From the NCBI RefSeq assembly GCF_000473995.1, contig NC_022571.1:787501-851500 (forward strand): DNA of 64,000 bases, read 5' to 3'. This document shows, in pieces, positions 28,146 through 38,532 of the stretch; the first letter of the stretch is position 1; each line of letters starts with the position of its first letter. The notes beneath the pieces are model-generated. The model saw only the letters and a list, made by a program, of their open reading frames with translations, was not told where the DNA came from and did not search any database. Made by a program: the position numbers and the translations under genes. Origin of the DNA: Clostridium saccharobutylicum DSM 13864 (GTDB lineage Bacteria; Bacillota; Clostridia; Clostridiales; Clostridiaceae).

Positions 28146-28662
28146 ATAATTTATAGTTTGTTTATCTATAATTAGGAGGCACAATGTAGCATTTGCTCTA
28201 AAATGGAGAACGAGAAAATAATATAGATGGTATAATAAGCGTACTTAGGGAGACATGGTATAGTTAGTATCAAGGATTTTAATATGAATGCTTTTAAAAT
28301 ATTTAAGAATTAAAGATACATTAAGAGGATTTGCATTTTTTTGATCAATATAATTCTATATATTAAATATGAAAATAGATATGTGTTTGAACACTTTAAT
28401 ATATAAATTAAAAAATCTAAGGAAATATTAAATTATTGATGTAGTATGTGATAAAGTGAATTTTATTACTATAATTATTTAATAAGAACATGAATTTATA
28501 AGAGTCTATCAAGTACAAAATTTTAAGTAAAATATTTATTTTTAATAAAATTGTAACGTAATAATGCTTGCTTAGAAATTGATGATTATTAATAAAATTA
28601 TATGTATTTATTTTTTTACTATTTATTGGATTTTTATTTTGAAATGTACTTAATATCAGAAA
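28146..28662. other. AT-rich gap between two family B elements
   Basis: Roughly 500 bp of very AT-rich sequence with no supported gene between the HAD gene and araA. No promoter need be here, since the flanking genes converge. Confidence 0.4.
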
Positions 28663-28855
28663 GAAATGGTGCTCTTTTGTGGAGGGTTACATGGAGAAAA
28701 TAATTGTAGGATTTCTTCAGCCGAAGTTGTTCCATTCTTGCTTGTCATTAACTTGTTTAAGGAACATGTAAGAATGGATACAACTTTCTGCTGTTAGAAA
28801 TCCACAGTTATTTTCTCTAGTAACCGGAACAAAAGAGCACCATTTTTTTCGGTAA
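28663..28855. repeat. Family B long hairpin element
   Basis: Arms of about 78 nt: AAATGGTGCTCTTTTGT, GAGAAAATAATTGTAGG and AAGTTGTTCCATTCTTGC on the left; GTAAGAATGGATACAACTT, AGAAATCCACAGTTATTTTC and CAAAAGAGCACCATTT on the right. Tip: TTAACTTGTTTAAGGAACATG. It lies 30 bp beyond the araA stop. Confidence 0.78.
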
Positions 28856-28884
28856 GTTACCACATAAATTTAAATTTTAGCTAT

Positions 28885-30351
28885 CTATTTCCAAGCAACA
28901 CTAGCAAATTTTAATTCATTCTTGAAAGTTGAAAGTTTAGTATCATTATTTATTAGTACACATTCAATACCAACCATATCAGCCCAGTCTACTAGTTGTT
29001 CTTCTGTAAGTGCAAATGAGAAACTTGTATGGTGAGCACCGCCAGCAAGAATCCAAGCTTTAGCACCTTCTTTTAATGAAGGTTGTGGTTTCCAAAGAAC
29101 ACTTGCTACAGGTAAATTAGGCATGTCCTCTTTCATTTCAACAGCATCAACACTATTAACAATTAGACGGAATCTATTACCAAGATCTATTAATGATGCA
29201 GCAACAGCAGGACCAGAAGCTCCTTTAAATACCAAACGAGCAGGATCTTCTTTGTCACCAATTCCTAAAGGATGAACTTCAATAACTGGTTTTGTTCCAG
29301 CTAATGTTGGACAAACTTCAAGCATATGTGCTCCAAGAATCAATCCGTTGTCAGAATCAAGATTGTAAGTATAGTCTTCCATTAAGCCTGTACCTTTACC
29401 ATTTGCCATAATTTTCATAGCTCTAATTAATGCAGCAGTTTTCCAATCACCTTCAGCACCAAAACCATATCCTTCAGCCATTAAATGTTGAACTGCAAGG
29501 CCAGGAAGTTGTTTCATTCCATGTAATGCTTGGAAGTTTGTTGTGAAAGCAGTATAACCACCTTTATCTAAGAAAGTTTTTAAACCGATTTCAATTTTAG
29601 CTTGTTCACGAATTGATTCAACAGGTGCATTAGGATCTATATCATATAAATCAGAATATACAGACATAAGGCTGCTGATTTGATCTTCAGTTACTTTATC
29701 TATAGACTCAACTAAATCTCCAACTCCGTAATAATCAATAGTCCAACCAAATTTAATTTCAGCTTCAATTCTATCACCATCAGTTACAGCAACATCTCTC
29801 ATATTATCGCCAAAACGAGCAACTTTTATTGTACGGCCTTCAGTTACAGCAACAGCTGATGGCATCCATTTAGCTATATCATCAGCAACAGAAGCATCTG
29901 TCCAGTGACCAACTACTATTTTACGAGGTATATCAAGTCTAGCTCCAATATATCCAAATTCTCTATCTCCGTGAGCTGCTTGGTTTAAGTTCATGAAGTC
30001 CATATCAATTGTACCCCAAGGAATTTCTTTGTTAAATTGAGTATGAAGATGAAGTAATGGCTTTCTAAGTTCAGTTAATCCATGAATCCACATCTTAGCT
30101 GGTGAGAAAGTATGCATCCAAGTAATTATTCCAGCACAGTTTTCATCGTTATTAGCATCATTACATACTTTTCTAATTGAAGAAGAATCAGTAGCAACTG
30201 TTTTGAAAACGATTTTATAAGGTAGATTTTTAGTATTTAAACCTTCAACAATTATTTTTGTGTTATCAGATACTTGATCTATTACTTCAGGGCCATATAG
30301 AGGTTGACTTCCTGTAACAAACCAGAATTCGTAATTTTTAACATTTAACAT
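28885..30351 (-). CDS. araA: L-arabinose isomerase
   Basis: Converts L-arabinose to L-ribulose in the cytosol, using Mn2+. The 488-aa protein matches the family length. It begins with the typical FVTGSQPLYGPEVI and contains GIITWMHTFSPAKMWI, HLHTQFN, AAHGDREFGYI, VVGHW and the C-terminal ILAGGAHHTSFS with catalytic His. The start region holds three ATGs 7 nt apart in three frames (30358, 30351, 30344); only 30351 opens this frame and it lies 9 nt from AGGAGG. It is divergent from araR with AraR-type operators between them. Confidence 0.96.
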   Translation of the reverse strand: MLNVKNYEFWFVTGSQPLYGPEVIDQVSDNTKIIVEGLNTKNLPYKIVFKTVATDSSSIRKVCNDANNDENCAGIITWMHTFSPAKMWIHGLTELRKPLLHLHTQFNKEIPWGTIDMDFMNLNQAAHGDREFGYIGARLDIPRKIVVGHWTDASVADDIAKWMPSAVAVTEGRTIKVARFGDNMRDVAVTDGDRIEAEIKFGWTIDYYGVGDLVESIDKVTEDQISSLMSVYSDLYDIDPNAPVESIREQAKIEIGLKTFLDKGGYTAFTTNFQALHGMKQLPGLAVQHLMAEGYGFGAEGDWKTAALIRAMKIMANGKGTGLMEDYTYNLDSDNGLILGAHMLEVCPTLAGTKPVIEVHPLGIGDKEDPARLVFKGASGPAVAASLIDLGNRFRLIVNSVDAVEMKEDMPNLPVASVLWKPQPSLKEGAKAWILAGGAHHTSFSFALTEEQLVDWADMVGIECVLINNDTKLSTFKNELKFASVAWK

Positions 30352-30426
30352 TTAACATTCCTCCTACATATATAAAATATTTATTTTTATTAAGTATACC
30401 TTTTCATAAGTACAAACAAGCTTTGC

Positions 30427-30470
30427 TGTATGTACAAGTTTATTATAATATAATAATGTTGTGCATACAA
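30427..30470 (-). promoter_or_regulatory. araA promoter with paired AraR-type operators
   Basis: Minus-strand boxes are TTGTAT (30470-30465), 17 bases and TATAAT (30447-30442). TGTGCATACA (30460-30469) covers the -35 box and TGTATGTACA (30427-30436) follows the -10 box, 33 bp apart. Binding at either would block RNA polymerase. Confidence 0.75.
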
Positions 30471-30654
30471 GATGTAAAATGAAAAATAATAATAATATTT
30501 TTTTGTAGCAAAGATTATTATTAGTTAAAATTATGTGAAGGCAAGCTTGTTGTAAGGTTCTTTCATGTGCTTTATATTGAATAAGAAGATTAAAGATCTT
30601 AAAAATATATTATATATATTAAAGTAGATAGCTAAATAAATTGAGAAAAAACTA

Positions 30655-30703
30655 TTGATATATAAAAAAAATAGATATATAATCAAATCAGCAAGTGCGT
30701 ACA
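30655..30703 (+). promoter_or_regulatory. araR promoter with AraR-type operator
   Basis: TTGATA (30655-30660), a 17-base spacer and TATAAT (30678-30683). AGTGCGTACA (30694-30703) follows near the transcription start, suggesting autoregulation. Confidence 0.6.
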
Positions 30704-30707
30704 AATG

Positions 30708-30752
30708 CTTAGAGCTTTATTATAAAAATTAATTTTCTAATAAAGCTCTAAG
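30708..30752 (+). other. Perfect 15-bp hairpin in the araR leader
   Basis: CTTAGAGCTTTATTA (30708-30722) and TAATAAAGCTCTAAG (30738-30752) with a 15-nt loop. There is no T-tract. It is probably an mRNA-stability or translation feature. Confidence 0.5.
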
Positions 30753-30783
30753 AATCTATCGCATAGTTATTTGATGGAAGTAG

Positions 30784-31866
30784 TTGAGAGAAATGAAAGA
30801 AGCTGAGACGAAGCATGAAATTATAGAAAAATACTACATCAGCCTAATAGAAGAAAACAAGGTTTCAGCAGGAGACCAATTACCTTCTGAAAATGAAATA
30901 GCCAACTTATTTAATGTAAGTAGACATACAGTAAGGCAAGCACTTACTTATTTGGTACAAGAAGGCTGGATATATAAAGAAAGAGGAAAAGGAAGCTTTT
31001 TCTCCAACAAGAAAAGCAATGAAACTAAGAAAAATGTTGCAGTTCTTACAACTTATATATCTGATTATATTTTTCCTAAAATTATATCAGGTATAGAGGA
31101 AGAACTAAGACGCAAGGGATATAACTTATTACTATTCAATAGTAATAATGACATTCAAAATGAAAGAAAATGTTTTGAAGATATTATAAATCAAGATATA
31201 GCAGGACTGATAGTTGAACCTGCGCAAAGTACGATAAACAACCTTCATCATGATAGTATTAAGAAATTAGAAAAGAACAATATAAAATACATTGCAATAA
31301 ATGCTAACTGTGATGAAGAAAATTCTGCGTATATTGTAGTTGATGATGAACAAGGTGGGTATAAATTAACAAGTTATTTGTTAGAACTTGGTCATAGAAA
31401 TATAGCTGCATTATTTAAAGCGGATGATTTACAAGGTGAAAAAAGAAGAAGAGGTTACATAAAGTCTCTTAAAGAATATAATTTAAGTTTTAACAAGAAT
31501 ATAGTAGGAGAATATATAACTGATAATGAAGAAATGTATATAGATCAGTTTACGAAAAAGATTTTAAATCTCGAAGAAAGACCAACTGCAATTGTTTGTT
31601 ATAATGATAAGGTTGCTTTGAGAGTAATAGATAATTGTAGAAAAGATAATATAAGAATACCAAAAGATTTATCAATAGTAAGTTTTGATGATTCTAGTTT
31701 AGCGGTTTCATCAGATATTAAGCTTACAACAATAAAGCATCCAAAAGAGGACATGGGGATAAGGGCTGCTAAGTGTATTATAGATATGATTGAGGGAAGA
31801 ATAGACAAGCCTCAATATACATATGATGCTGAACTTATTGTTAGGGATTCTTGTTCTAGAGTTTAA
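30784..31866 (+). CDS. araR: Arabinose regulator AraR (GntR-LacI chimera)
   Basis: Represses arabinose genes until the sugar binds. The 360-aa protein has an N-terminal GntR winged helix (QLPSENEIANLFNVSRHTVR, then QALTYLVQEGWIYKERGKGSFF) joined to a LacI-type sugar-binding domain (VAVLTTYISDYIFPKIISGI onwards). This is the architecture of B. subtilis AraR. The start is uncertain: TTG at 30784, 3-4 nt after GGAAG, or ATG at 30793 with a poorly spaced site. The operators found at galM, the importer, araA, araR, araD and the kinase gene fit its expected binding motif. Confidence 0.93.
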   Translation: MREMKEAETKHEIIEKYYISLIEENKVSAGDQLPSENEIANLFNVSRHTVRQALTYLVQEGWIYKERGKGSFFSNKKSNETKKNVAVLTTYISDYIFPKIISGIEEELRRKGYNLLLFNSNNDIQNERKCFEDIINQDIAGLIVEPAQSTINNLHHDSIKKLEKNNIKYIAINANCDEENSAYIVVDDEQGGYKLTSYLLELGHRNIAALFKADDLQGEKRRRGYIKSLKEYNLSFNKNIVGEYITDNEEMYIDQFTKKILNLEERPTAIVCYNDKVALRVIDNCRKDNIRIPKDLSIVSFDDSSLAVSSDIKLTTIKHPKEDMGIRAAKCIIDMIEGRIDKPQYTYDAELIVRDSCSRV

Positions 31867-31906
31867 ATTTTATCTTTGCTTTAGACGACTTGATTAAAGG
31901 CTACTG

Positions 31907-31978
31907 AGGTACATAAAAATAAATAACAAGTCTAAAATATCCATGGTAAATGGGCTTATTATTTATTTTCATGTACCT
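31907..31978. repeat. Family A intergenic repeat, short full copy
   Basis: AGGTACATAAAAATAAATAA, then CAAGTC, with the matching arm GGGCTTATTATTTATTTTC, then ATGTACCT. It lies 3' of araR and may terminate it. Confidence 0.7.
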
Positions 31979-32035
31979 GAAGTAAAGGTGAATTTAATTA
32001 TATATACATTAGATTTTATTTTTTTTATGTACACT

Positions 32036-32045
32036 TGTACGTACA
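32036..32045. promoter_or_regulatory. Perfect AraR-type operator before araD
   Basis: TGTACGTACA is a perfect palindrome, with a half-site ATGTACA a few bases upstream. It lies only about 20 bp before the ribosome site, so a bound repressor would act at or just after the transcription start. Confidence 0.65.
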
Positions 32046-32075
32046 TATATACAACAAGGAGGTAGGGGTGTTTAA

Positions 32076-32765
32076 ATGTTAGAGAAATTAAAAGAAAAAG
32101 TTTATGAAGCTAATATGGAACTTCAAAGAAAGGGTCTTGTAATTTATACTTGGGGTAATGTTAGTGAAATTGATAGAGAAACTGGATTAGTAGTAATAAA
32201 ACCAAGTGGTGTTGATTATGATACTATGAAACCAGAAGATATGGTAGTTGTAGATTTAGAAGGAAATATAGTAGAAGGAGAGTATAAACCTTCAACTGAT
32301 ACTCCAACTCATTTAGTTATGTATAAAACTTACCTTAATATTGGAGGTGTTGTTCATACACATTCAGAGTGGGCAACAACATTTGCTCAAGGAGGAATGT
32401 CTATACCAGCTTTTGGGACAACTCATGCAGATTATTTTTACGGCGACATTCCTTGTACTCGTGATTTAACAGATGAAGAAATTAGTGGAGAATATGAAAA
32501 AGAAACAGGAAATGTAATCGTTGAGACTATTGGAGATAAAGATCCACTAGAAATCCCTGCTATTATTGTTAAAAATCATGGCCCATTTGCGTGGGGCAAA
32601 GATGGTAATTCAGCAGTTTACAACGCAGTTGTCCTAGATAAAGTTGCTGAAATGGCATATAAAACAATGACATTAAACAAAGATGTAAAACCAGTTAAAC
32701 AATATTTATTAGACAAGCATTACCTTAGGAAACATGGAGCTAATGCTTATTATGGGCAAAAATAA
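32076..32765 (+). CDS. araD: L-ribulose-5-phosphate 4-epimerase
   Basis: Converts L-ribulose-5-P to D-xylulose-5-P, the link from arabinose to the pentose phosphate pathway. The 229-aa class-II-aldolase-fold protein shows [20 protein letters not shown], the Zn-binding [12 protein letters not shown] and [21 protein letters not shown] precedes the ATG. It heads araD-tal-tkt on one strand, with an AraR operator upstream. Confidence 0.95.
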   Translation: MLEKLKEKVYEANMELQRKGLVIYTWGNVSEIDRETGLVVIKPSGVDYDTMKPEDMVVVDLEGNIVEGEYKPSTDTPTHLVMYKTYLNIGGVVHTHSEWATTFAQGGMSIPAFGTTHADYFYGDIPCTRDLTDEEISGEYEKETGNVIVETIGDKDPLEIPAIIVKNHGPFAWGKDGNSAVYNAVVLDKVAEMAYKTMTLNKDVKPVKQYLLDKHYLRKHGANAYYGQK

Positions 32766-32924
32766 AAAAGTATATGTAATAAAAAGGGAAATAAGTATTT
32801 AAATAGAATTATAACTAATGTGGAGCTTAAACAGCAAATTGAAATTATATATAGTAATTTCAATAAGATTATGTTAATAAGATAAAATTAAAAAATAAAT
32901 TAAAGGGATGGGAGAGATAAAGAA

Positions 32925-33572
32925 ATGAAATTTTTCTTAGATACAGCAAATGTTGAATACATCAGAGAGGCAAATGAAATGGGAGTGATATGTGGTGTTA
33001 CTACTAATCCTTCATTAGTTGCTAAAGAGGGCAGAGATTTTAATGAAGTTATAAAAGAAATAACTGAAATAGTTGATGGGCCAATTAGTGGAGAAGTCAT
33101 AAGCGAAGATGCAGCAGGCATGATAAAAGAAGGAAGAGAGATTTCTGCTATTCATAGAAATATGATTGTAAAGATTCCAATGACAGCTGAAGGACTTAAA
33201 GCAGTTAAGGTTTTGTCAAAAGAAGGAATTAAAACTAATGTTACTTTAATTTTTTCAGCTACTCAAGCTTTACTTGCAGCTAATGCAGGAGCCGCTTATG
33301 TAAGTCCATTCTTAGGAAGAATAGATGATATTTCAATGGATGGAATGGAATTAGTTAGAACAATTGCAGAAATATTCGCAGTACATGGTATAGAAACAGA
33401 AATTATTGCTGCCAGTGTAAGAAATCCTATTCATGTTATACAAGCAGCACAAGCAGGAGCTGATATAGCTACAGTTCCTTATAATTTAGTTATGCAAATG
33501 CTAAAACATCCATTGACTGATCAAGGTTTAGAAAAATTTAAAGCTGATTGGGCTGCTGCATTTGGAAAATAA
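32925..33572 (+). CDS. tal: Small transaldolase / fructose-6-phosphate aldolase-type
   Basis: A 215-aa TIM-barrel enzyme of the short transaldolase (TalC/FSA) group. Signatures are [29 protein letters not shown], the Schiff-base lysine in [14 protein letters not shown] and FLGRIDDI. Together with the transketolase that follows it converts pentose phosphates to fructose-6-P and glyceraldehyde-3-P. GGGATGGGAGAG is a good ribosome site. Sequence alone does not separate transaldolase from F6P aldolase activity; the neighbour gene favours transaldolase. Confidence 0.92.
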   Translation: MKFFLDTANVEYIREANEMGVICGVTTNPSLVAKEGRDFNEVIKEITEIVDGPISGEVISEDAAGMIKEGREISAIHRNMIVKIPMTAEGLKAVKVLSKEGIKTNVTLIFSATQALLAANAGAAYVSPFLGRIDDISMDGMELVRTIAEIFAVHGIETEIIAASVRNPIHVIQAAQAGADIATVPYNLVMQMLKHPLTDQGLEKFKADWAAAFGK

Positions 33573-33627
33573 GTATAATGTACATTTAAATTATATTTAG
33601 TAATAAGATTAACTAACTGTAACTAAT

Positions 33628-33707
33628 TGTATATGTTGTAAATTTTAATATACAACAAATCTCGATAAGATTTAACTTATTGAATTTTGGTTATTGCAAC
33701 ATATACA
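33628..33707. other. Dyad in the tal-tkt gap
   Basis: TGTATATGTTG (33628-33638) and CAACATATACA (33697-33707) are perfect 11-nt complements about 58 nt apart. There is no T-tract. It is possibly an RNA structure between two highly expressed genes. Confidence 0.35.
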
Positions 33708-33743
33708 TTATAAAAAAATAATTAATGTAAAGTGAGGAAAGAT

Positions 33744-35747
33744 ATGAGTAGAGAATTAGATAAATTATCTATTAATGCGATTAGGGTGCTTTCAGCAGAT
33801 GCTATTGAAAAATCAAAGTCTGGTCATCCAGGATTACCACTTGGAGCAGCAACTATGGCTTTTACATTATGGACTAAAATGAATCATAATGGAAGAAACC
33901 CACATTGGGACAATAGAGATAAATTTATATTATCAGCTGGACATGGTTCAATGTTAGAGTATTCGTTATTACATTTATTTGGTTATGGAGTAACAGTTGA
34001 TGATATTAAGAATTTTAGACAAGTGGGAAGTTTAACACCAGGTCATCCAGAATATGGACATACTGAAGGTGTTGAAATAACAACAGGACCACTTGGACAA
34101 GGAATATGTAATGCAGTAGGTATGGCTATAGCGGAAGCTCATCTTGCAAATAAATTTAATAAGGAAAATTATAAGATTGTTGATCACTATACATATTCTA
34201 TAGTGGGTGATGGATGTCTTATGGAAGGAATTTCAGGAGAAGCTTCATCATTAGCAGGAACTTTAGGACTTGGAAAATTAGTTGTATTATATGATTCAAA
34301 TAATATTTCAATTGAAGGAAGTACAGATATAGCTTTTAGAGAAGATGTGGCTAAGAGATATGAAGCTTATGGATGGCAAGTATTAAAGGTAGAAGATGGT
34401 AATGATATAGATGCAATATCTAATGCTATTGATACAGCTAAAATGGAAACTTCAAAACCATCAATTATAATTGTTAAAAATCAAATTGGGTTTGGCTGTC
34501 CAGCTAAGCAAGGAAAAGCATCAGCTCATGGGGAACCATTAGGAGCTGAAAATGTAAAAGAATTGAAGGAAAATTTAAATTGGAAAGCTGAACCAGCGTT
34601 CTATGTACCATCTGAAGTTTATAGTAATATGAATAAATATATTGAAAATGGTATTTGCAAAGAAGAAAAATGGAATCAATTATTTAAAGAATATAAAGAG
34701 TCTTATCCACAATTAGCAGAAGAATATACTAATTGGTTTAGTGGAAAAGTAGATAGAGAAGCACTAGAAAGTGAAGAGTTCTGGAAGTTTGATAAAGCAA
34801 TGGCTACAAGACAGTCATCAGGAGAAATAATTAACAGATTAGCTGAAATAGTACCTAATTTAATAGGGGGATCAGCTGACTTAGCTCCTTCTAATAAAAC
34901 TCATATGAATACACGCGGCGATTTTTCAGCAGAAGATAGAAGCGGATCTAATCTTCATTTTGGTGTTAGAGAACATGCTATGGCAGCAATAACAAATGGA
35001 ATATGTGCTCATGGTGGACTTGTACCATATTGCTCAACATTCTTTGTATTCAGTGATTATATGAAGGGTGCCATGAGATTATCAGCATTAATGAAATTAC
35101 CAGTAACTTATGTATTAACTCATGATAGCATAGGTGTAGGAGAAGATGGACCAACTCATCAGCCTATTGAACAATTAGCAGCATTAAGAAGTTTACCTAA
35201 TATGACTGTATTTAGACCAGCGGATTCAAAGGAAACTGCAGCAGCATGGTATTATGCGCTTACTAATGGAAATTCTCCAACTTCATTGGTATTAACAAGA
35301 CAAAGTTTACCGTTATATGATGAGAGTGGTAAACAAGCTTTAAAGGGTGGATATATTCTTAAAGATTCTAAAAAAGAAACACCAGATGTAATTCTTATGG
35401 CATCAGGTTCAGAAGTTGAATTAATATATAAGGCTGCAGATGAATTAGCTAATAAAGGAATAGATGCAAGAGTTGTAAGTGTTCCAAGTTTTGAATTATT
35501 TGATGCACAAGATGAAAGCTATAAAGAAAGTGTTATGCCAAAATGCGTAAGAGCAAGAATTGCAGTGGAAGCTGCAAGTTCATTTGGATGGCATAAATAT
35601 GTTGGACTTGATGGTGAAATTATATCAATTGATACTTTTGGCGCATCAGGAAAAGCAGAAATTTTATTTGAGCAATTTGGATTTACTGTAGAAAATGTTG
35701 TTGGAAAAGCAATAAAAGTAGTAACTAATATAAAGATTAATAATTAA
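33744..35747 (+). CDS. tkt: Transketolase
   Basis: Thiamin-diphosphate enzyme moving two-carbon units between sugar phosphates. The start is ATG 33744 behind GTGAGGA; the GTG at 33732 overlaps that site. The 667-aa protein has [13 protein letters not shown], the TPP motif [13 protein letters not shown]...NN, the [11 protein letters not shown] segment and the [16 protein letters not shown] segment. As a thiamin-dependent enzyme it also draws on the cofactor made by the genes at the window start. It is the third gene of the araD-tal-tkt run. Confidence 0.95.
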   Translation: MSRELDKLSINAIRVLSADAIEKSKSGHPGLPLGAATMAFTLWTKMNHNGRNPHWDNRDKFILSAGHGSMLEYSLLHLFGYGVTVDDIKNFRQVGSLTPGHPEYGHTEGVEITTGPLGQGICNAVGMAIAEAHLANKFNKENYKIVDHYTYSIVGDGCLMEGISGEASSLAGTLGLGKLVVLYDSNNISIEGSTDIAFREDVAKRYEAYGWQVLKVEDGNDIDAISNAIDTAKMETSKPSIIIVKNQIGFGCPAKQGKASAHGEPLGAENVKELKENLNWKAEPAFYVPSEVYSNMNKYIENGICKEEKWNQLFKEYKESYPQLAEEYTNWFSGKVDREALESEEFWKFDKAMATRQSSGEIINRLAEIVPNLIGGSADLAPSNKTHMNTRGDFSAEDRSGSNLHFGVREHAMAAITNGICAHGGLVPYCSTFFVFSDYMKGAMRLSALMKLPVTYVLTHDSIGVGEDGPTHQPIEQLAALRSLPNMTVFRPADSKETAAAWYYALTNGNSPTSLVLTRQSLPLYDESGKQALKGGYILKDSKKETPDVILMASGSEVELIYKAADELANKGIDARVVSVPSFELFDAQDESYKESVMPKCVRARIAVEAASSFGWHKYVGLDGEIISIDTFGASGKAEILFEQFGFTVENVVGKAIKVVTNIKINN

Positions 35748-36185
35748 AAATAGGTTATTTTTTAAAAGTAAAACTATAAAAAGAGATATGAATAAAGATG
35801 TGTGAAGTAAGATAAATATGTAAAACTAGAAAAGAGTATGTAAAATAATAAAAAGTAATAGAATAGTGAAATAATAGAAGCAAGTTTTGCATTTAATGAA
35901 ATCATTTATTTGATTTATAGTCAATGTAACATTCCTATATTGTAATTAAATAGGTATATAACAGAGGGCTATTATAGATAAGTTGAATTTTATTTGCATG
36001 ACTTGCTTTTATTAAATAATAATATAAATTATGAAAGTAAAAGTATTGAATGATTTCATAGTTATTGAAATATCTTTTTGGTTATACGTACAAGTTGTTT
36101 GGAGTTTTACATGTTAGAATCGTAATTTTATAATAATATTGTGTTTGTGAGAAATATACTTTTTAGAGTTTTTATTATTAAATTT
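35748..36185. other. AT-rich gap downstream of tkt
   Basis: About 440 bp with no supported reading frame. It holds only AT-rich sequence and no clear terminator, which is surprising after a highly expressed operon. Confidence 0.4.
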
Positions 36186-36340
36186 GGAGCATGCTAAACT
36201 TGATATGACAAGTGACTTAAAACTTTAGCGATATTTTCACAGTCCCACGAAACAAAAACATTTCTGATTTTCTAGTAACCGAAACAACAGAGTACTATTT
36301 CTTTCGGGTTGTTATTACATACTCCTAATCCAAAGTTGTT
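36186..36340. repeat. Family B element, degenerate copy
   Basis: It contains the family pieces GGAGCATGC, GACAAGTGACTTAAAACTT, CAAAAACATTTCTGATTTTC, then TAGTAACCGAAACAACAGAG and TTTCTTTCGG. The two arms no longer pair well, so this copy appears truncated or decayed. Confidence 0.5.
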
Positions 36341-36429
36341 TATCTATAGTTGAATTTTGCAAATAATAAAAGCAGATTGTATTAGATTTAACTATAAATT
36401 AGTGTAGAAGACATATTTTAAGAAAAATA

Positions 36430-36474
36430 AGTACGTACTTTATTATTGACATGTACGTACAAAAGTGATATATT
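36430..36474 (+). promoter_or_regulatory. Kinase promoter with two AraR-type operators
   Basis: TTGACA (36446-36451), 17 bases and TATATT (36469-36474). TGTACGTACA (36452-36461) fills the spacer and AGTACGTACT (36430-36439) lies upstream; both are perfect palindromes 22 bp apart. Confidence 0.75.
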
Positions 36475-36481
36475 TGTCTTA

Positions 36482-36544
36482 GGGAAACCGTTTACTGGGA
36501 TTTTAAGTAAACTGTTTACTGTAATTTAAGGTAAATTGTTTATG
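36482..36544 (+). promoter_or_regulatory. Three phased 15-bp operators in the kinase leader
   Basis: GGGAAACCGTTTACT (36482), AGTAAACTGTTTACT (36506, perfectly symmetric) and GGTAAATTGTTTATG (36530) repeat at exactly 24-bp intervals between the promoter and the ribosome site. The half-site GTAAAC fits LacI-family proteins, including CcpA at cre sites, and differs from the AraR motif. Confidence 0.6.
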
Positions 36545-36569
36545 GTTATTTTGAGAGGAGGTCTTTTTA

Positions 36570-38174
36570 TTGATTATAAAAGAGAAAATAGTGGAAGAAA
36601 TTCAAAATGGTGAAACATCACTAGGAATAGAGTTTGGCTCTACTCGTATTAAAGCTGTTCTTGTTGGAAACGATTTTTCACCGCTGGCTAGTGGTAGCTT
36701 TGACTGGGAGACAAGCTTGGAAGATGGGATTTGGACCTATTCACTAGAAGAAATTTGGAGTGGGTTACAATACTGTTATCAAAAACTTTTGGCTGATGTA
36801 AAAGAACGATACGGAATAACACTTTCAAAGATTGGCTCAATTGGATTTTCAGCAATGATGCATGGATATATGGCATTTGATAAACAAGGAAACCTTCTTG
36901 TTCCTTTCAGAACTTGGCGTAATACCATGACAGAAGAAGCAGCGAAAAAGTTAACGGAATTATTTCAATTTAATATTCCTGAGAGATGGAGTATTGCTCA
37001 TCTATATCAGGCTATTCTTAAAGATGAACCTCACATTGAAAAACTTGATTTTATAACTACTTTAGCTGGTTATATTCATTGGCAATTAACAGGTGAAAAG
37101 GTTTTAGGTATTGGGGATGCATCAGGAATGTTTCCAATTGATATGAAAACGCATAATTATGATGTGAAAATGATAGACGCATTTAATAATTTGCCAGAAG
37201 TAGAGAAACATTCATTAAATATAAACAAGCTTCTACCAAAGGTTTTACTAGCTGGAGAAAATGCTGGTATCTTAACTGAAGAAGGGGCAAAAAAGCTTGA
37301 TGTGAGTGGAAATCTTCAAGGTGGGATTCCATTATGTCCACCTGAAGGAGATGCAGGCACAGGGATGGTTGCTACAAATTCAGTTGCACCACGTACAGGT
37401 AATATTTCGGCAGGTACATCAGTTTTTGCTATGGTAGTTCTTGAGAAGCCACTTAATAAAGTTCACACAGAGATTGATATGGTAACAACACCTTGTGGAG
37501 ACCTAGTAGGGATGGCTCATGCAAATAATGGTTATTCTGATGTAGAAGCATGGGTTAATATCTTTCAGCAATTTACTGAAGCTATAAATGTTAATATTCC
37601 AAGAAATCTTCTTTATATGGCGCTTTATAGTCAAGCACTTTTAGGTGATCCTGATTGTGGAGGAGTTCTTGCATATAACTATTTTGCAGGCGAAAATATC
37701 ACTGGTGTTTCGGAAGGTAGGCCTTTAGTTGTAAGAAAGCCAAAAAGTAATTTCAATCTACCAAACCTTATGAGAGCACATCTATTTACTTCTTTAGGTG
37801 CATTGAAAATTGGGATGGATATTCTCTTAAAGGATGAAGGCGTAAAACTTGATAAGTTACTTGGCCATGGTGGATTGTTTAAGACACCTATTGTTGGACA
37901 AGAAGCAGTTGCTGCTGCAGTAAATACACCAGTATCAGTTATGAAAACTGCAGGTGAAGGCGGCGCATGGGGAATTGCATTATTAGCTAGTTATTTGAAG
38001 AATAGAGAAGCTAGTTCTACATTAGCAGAATTTTTATCTAAAAAGGTTTTTGCAGGTTATGTAGCTGAAGAAGTAAAGCCTGAGCAAAAAGATGTTGATG
38101 GCTTTGAGCAATTTATGAATCGTTATAAAAAGGGAATTCTTATTGAACAGGCAGCAGTGGATAATTTAATTTAA
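36570..38174 (+). CDS. FGGY-family sugar kinase, probable L-ribulokinase (AraK-type)
   Basis: A 534-aa actin-fold carbohydrate kinase. The N-terminal phosphate loop is [26 protein letters not shown] and [15 protein letters not shown] are typical; the C-terminal ATP-binding region is [15 protein letters not shown], then [11 protein letters not shown]. The start is TTG 36570 with AGGAGG 10 nt before it. No araB-type gene is present, and clostridia are known to use a non-orthologous ribulokinase called AraK. The length, AraR operators and araE-type neighbour fit that role. Xylulokinase remains an alternative. Confidence 0.82.
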   Translation: MIIKEKIVEEIQNGETSLGIEFGSTRIKAVLVGNDFSPLASGSFDWETSLEDGIWTYSLEEIWSGLQYCYQKLLADVKERYGITLSKIGSIGFSAMMHGYMAFDKQGNLLVPFRTWRNTMTEEAAKKLTELFQFNIPERWSIAHLYQAILKDEPHIEKLDFITTLAGYIHWQLTGEKVLGIGDASGMFPIDMKTHNYDVKMIDAFNNLPEVEKHSLNINKLLPKVLLAGENAGILTEEGAKKLDVSGNLQGGIPLCPPEGDAGTGMVATNSVAPRTGNISAGTSVFAMVVLEKPLNKVHTEIDMVTTPCGDLVGMAHANNGYSDVEAWVNIFQQFTEAINVNIPRNLLYMALYSQALLGDPDCGGVLAYNYFAGENITGVSEGRPLVVRKPKSNFNLPNLMRAHLFTSLGALKIGMDILLKDEGVKLDKLLGHGGLFKTPIVGQEAVAAAVNTPVSVMKTAGEGGAWGIALLASYLKNREASSTLAEFLSKKVFAGYVAEEVKPEQKDVDGFEQFMNRYKKGILIEQAAVDNLI

Positions 38175-38284
38175 ATATATAACTAGAGATAATTAAAGGA
38201 ATATTAGGAATGAATTCATCAGAGTGTGTGGGTAATTAGATTTAAACTCATTAGTTGATTATAGACCATTACAGCATGGATTTT

Positions 38285-38330
38285 TATCTAAAAAATAGCA
38301 TGTTAATTACAAGCTATTTTTTAGCCCATG
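38285..38330 (+). terminator. Terminator after the kinase gene
   Basis: AAAAAATAGC and GCTATTTTTT flank a short loop (stem of about 10 bp), with the U-run inside and after the right arm. Confidence 0.65.
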
Positions 38331-38468
38331 CAAGTAAACGTAATCAACAAAAAATTACATTTTTTGATGAAAGTGACTAGTAGTAATAGAAGTAGTTTTT
38401 ATTGATATAGCTACAGGAAGAAAATAATACAATCTTAACTTGTTTTGACTTGTAGCAATTTCTGTTTT

Positions 38469-38512
38469 AGGCACATGAAAATAAATAATAGACCAAATAT
38501 TATTTAGTCAAA
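38469..38512. repeat. Family A intergenic repeat, partial copy
   Basis: AGGCACATGAAAATAAATAA, then TAGACCAAATATTATTTAG, retains the left arm and a short imperfect right side directly before the transporter's ribosome site. Confidence 0.5.
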
Positions 38513-38532
38513 TGTTAAGGAGGAAGATTACA

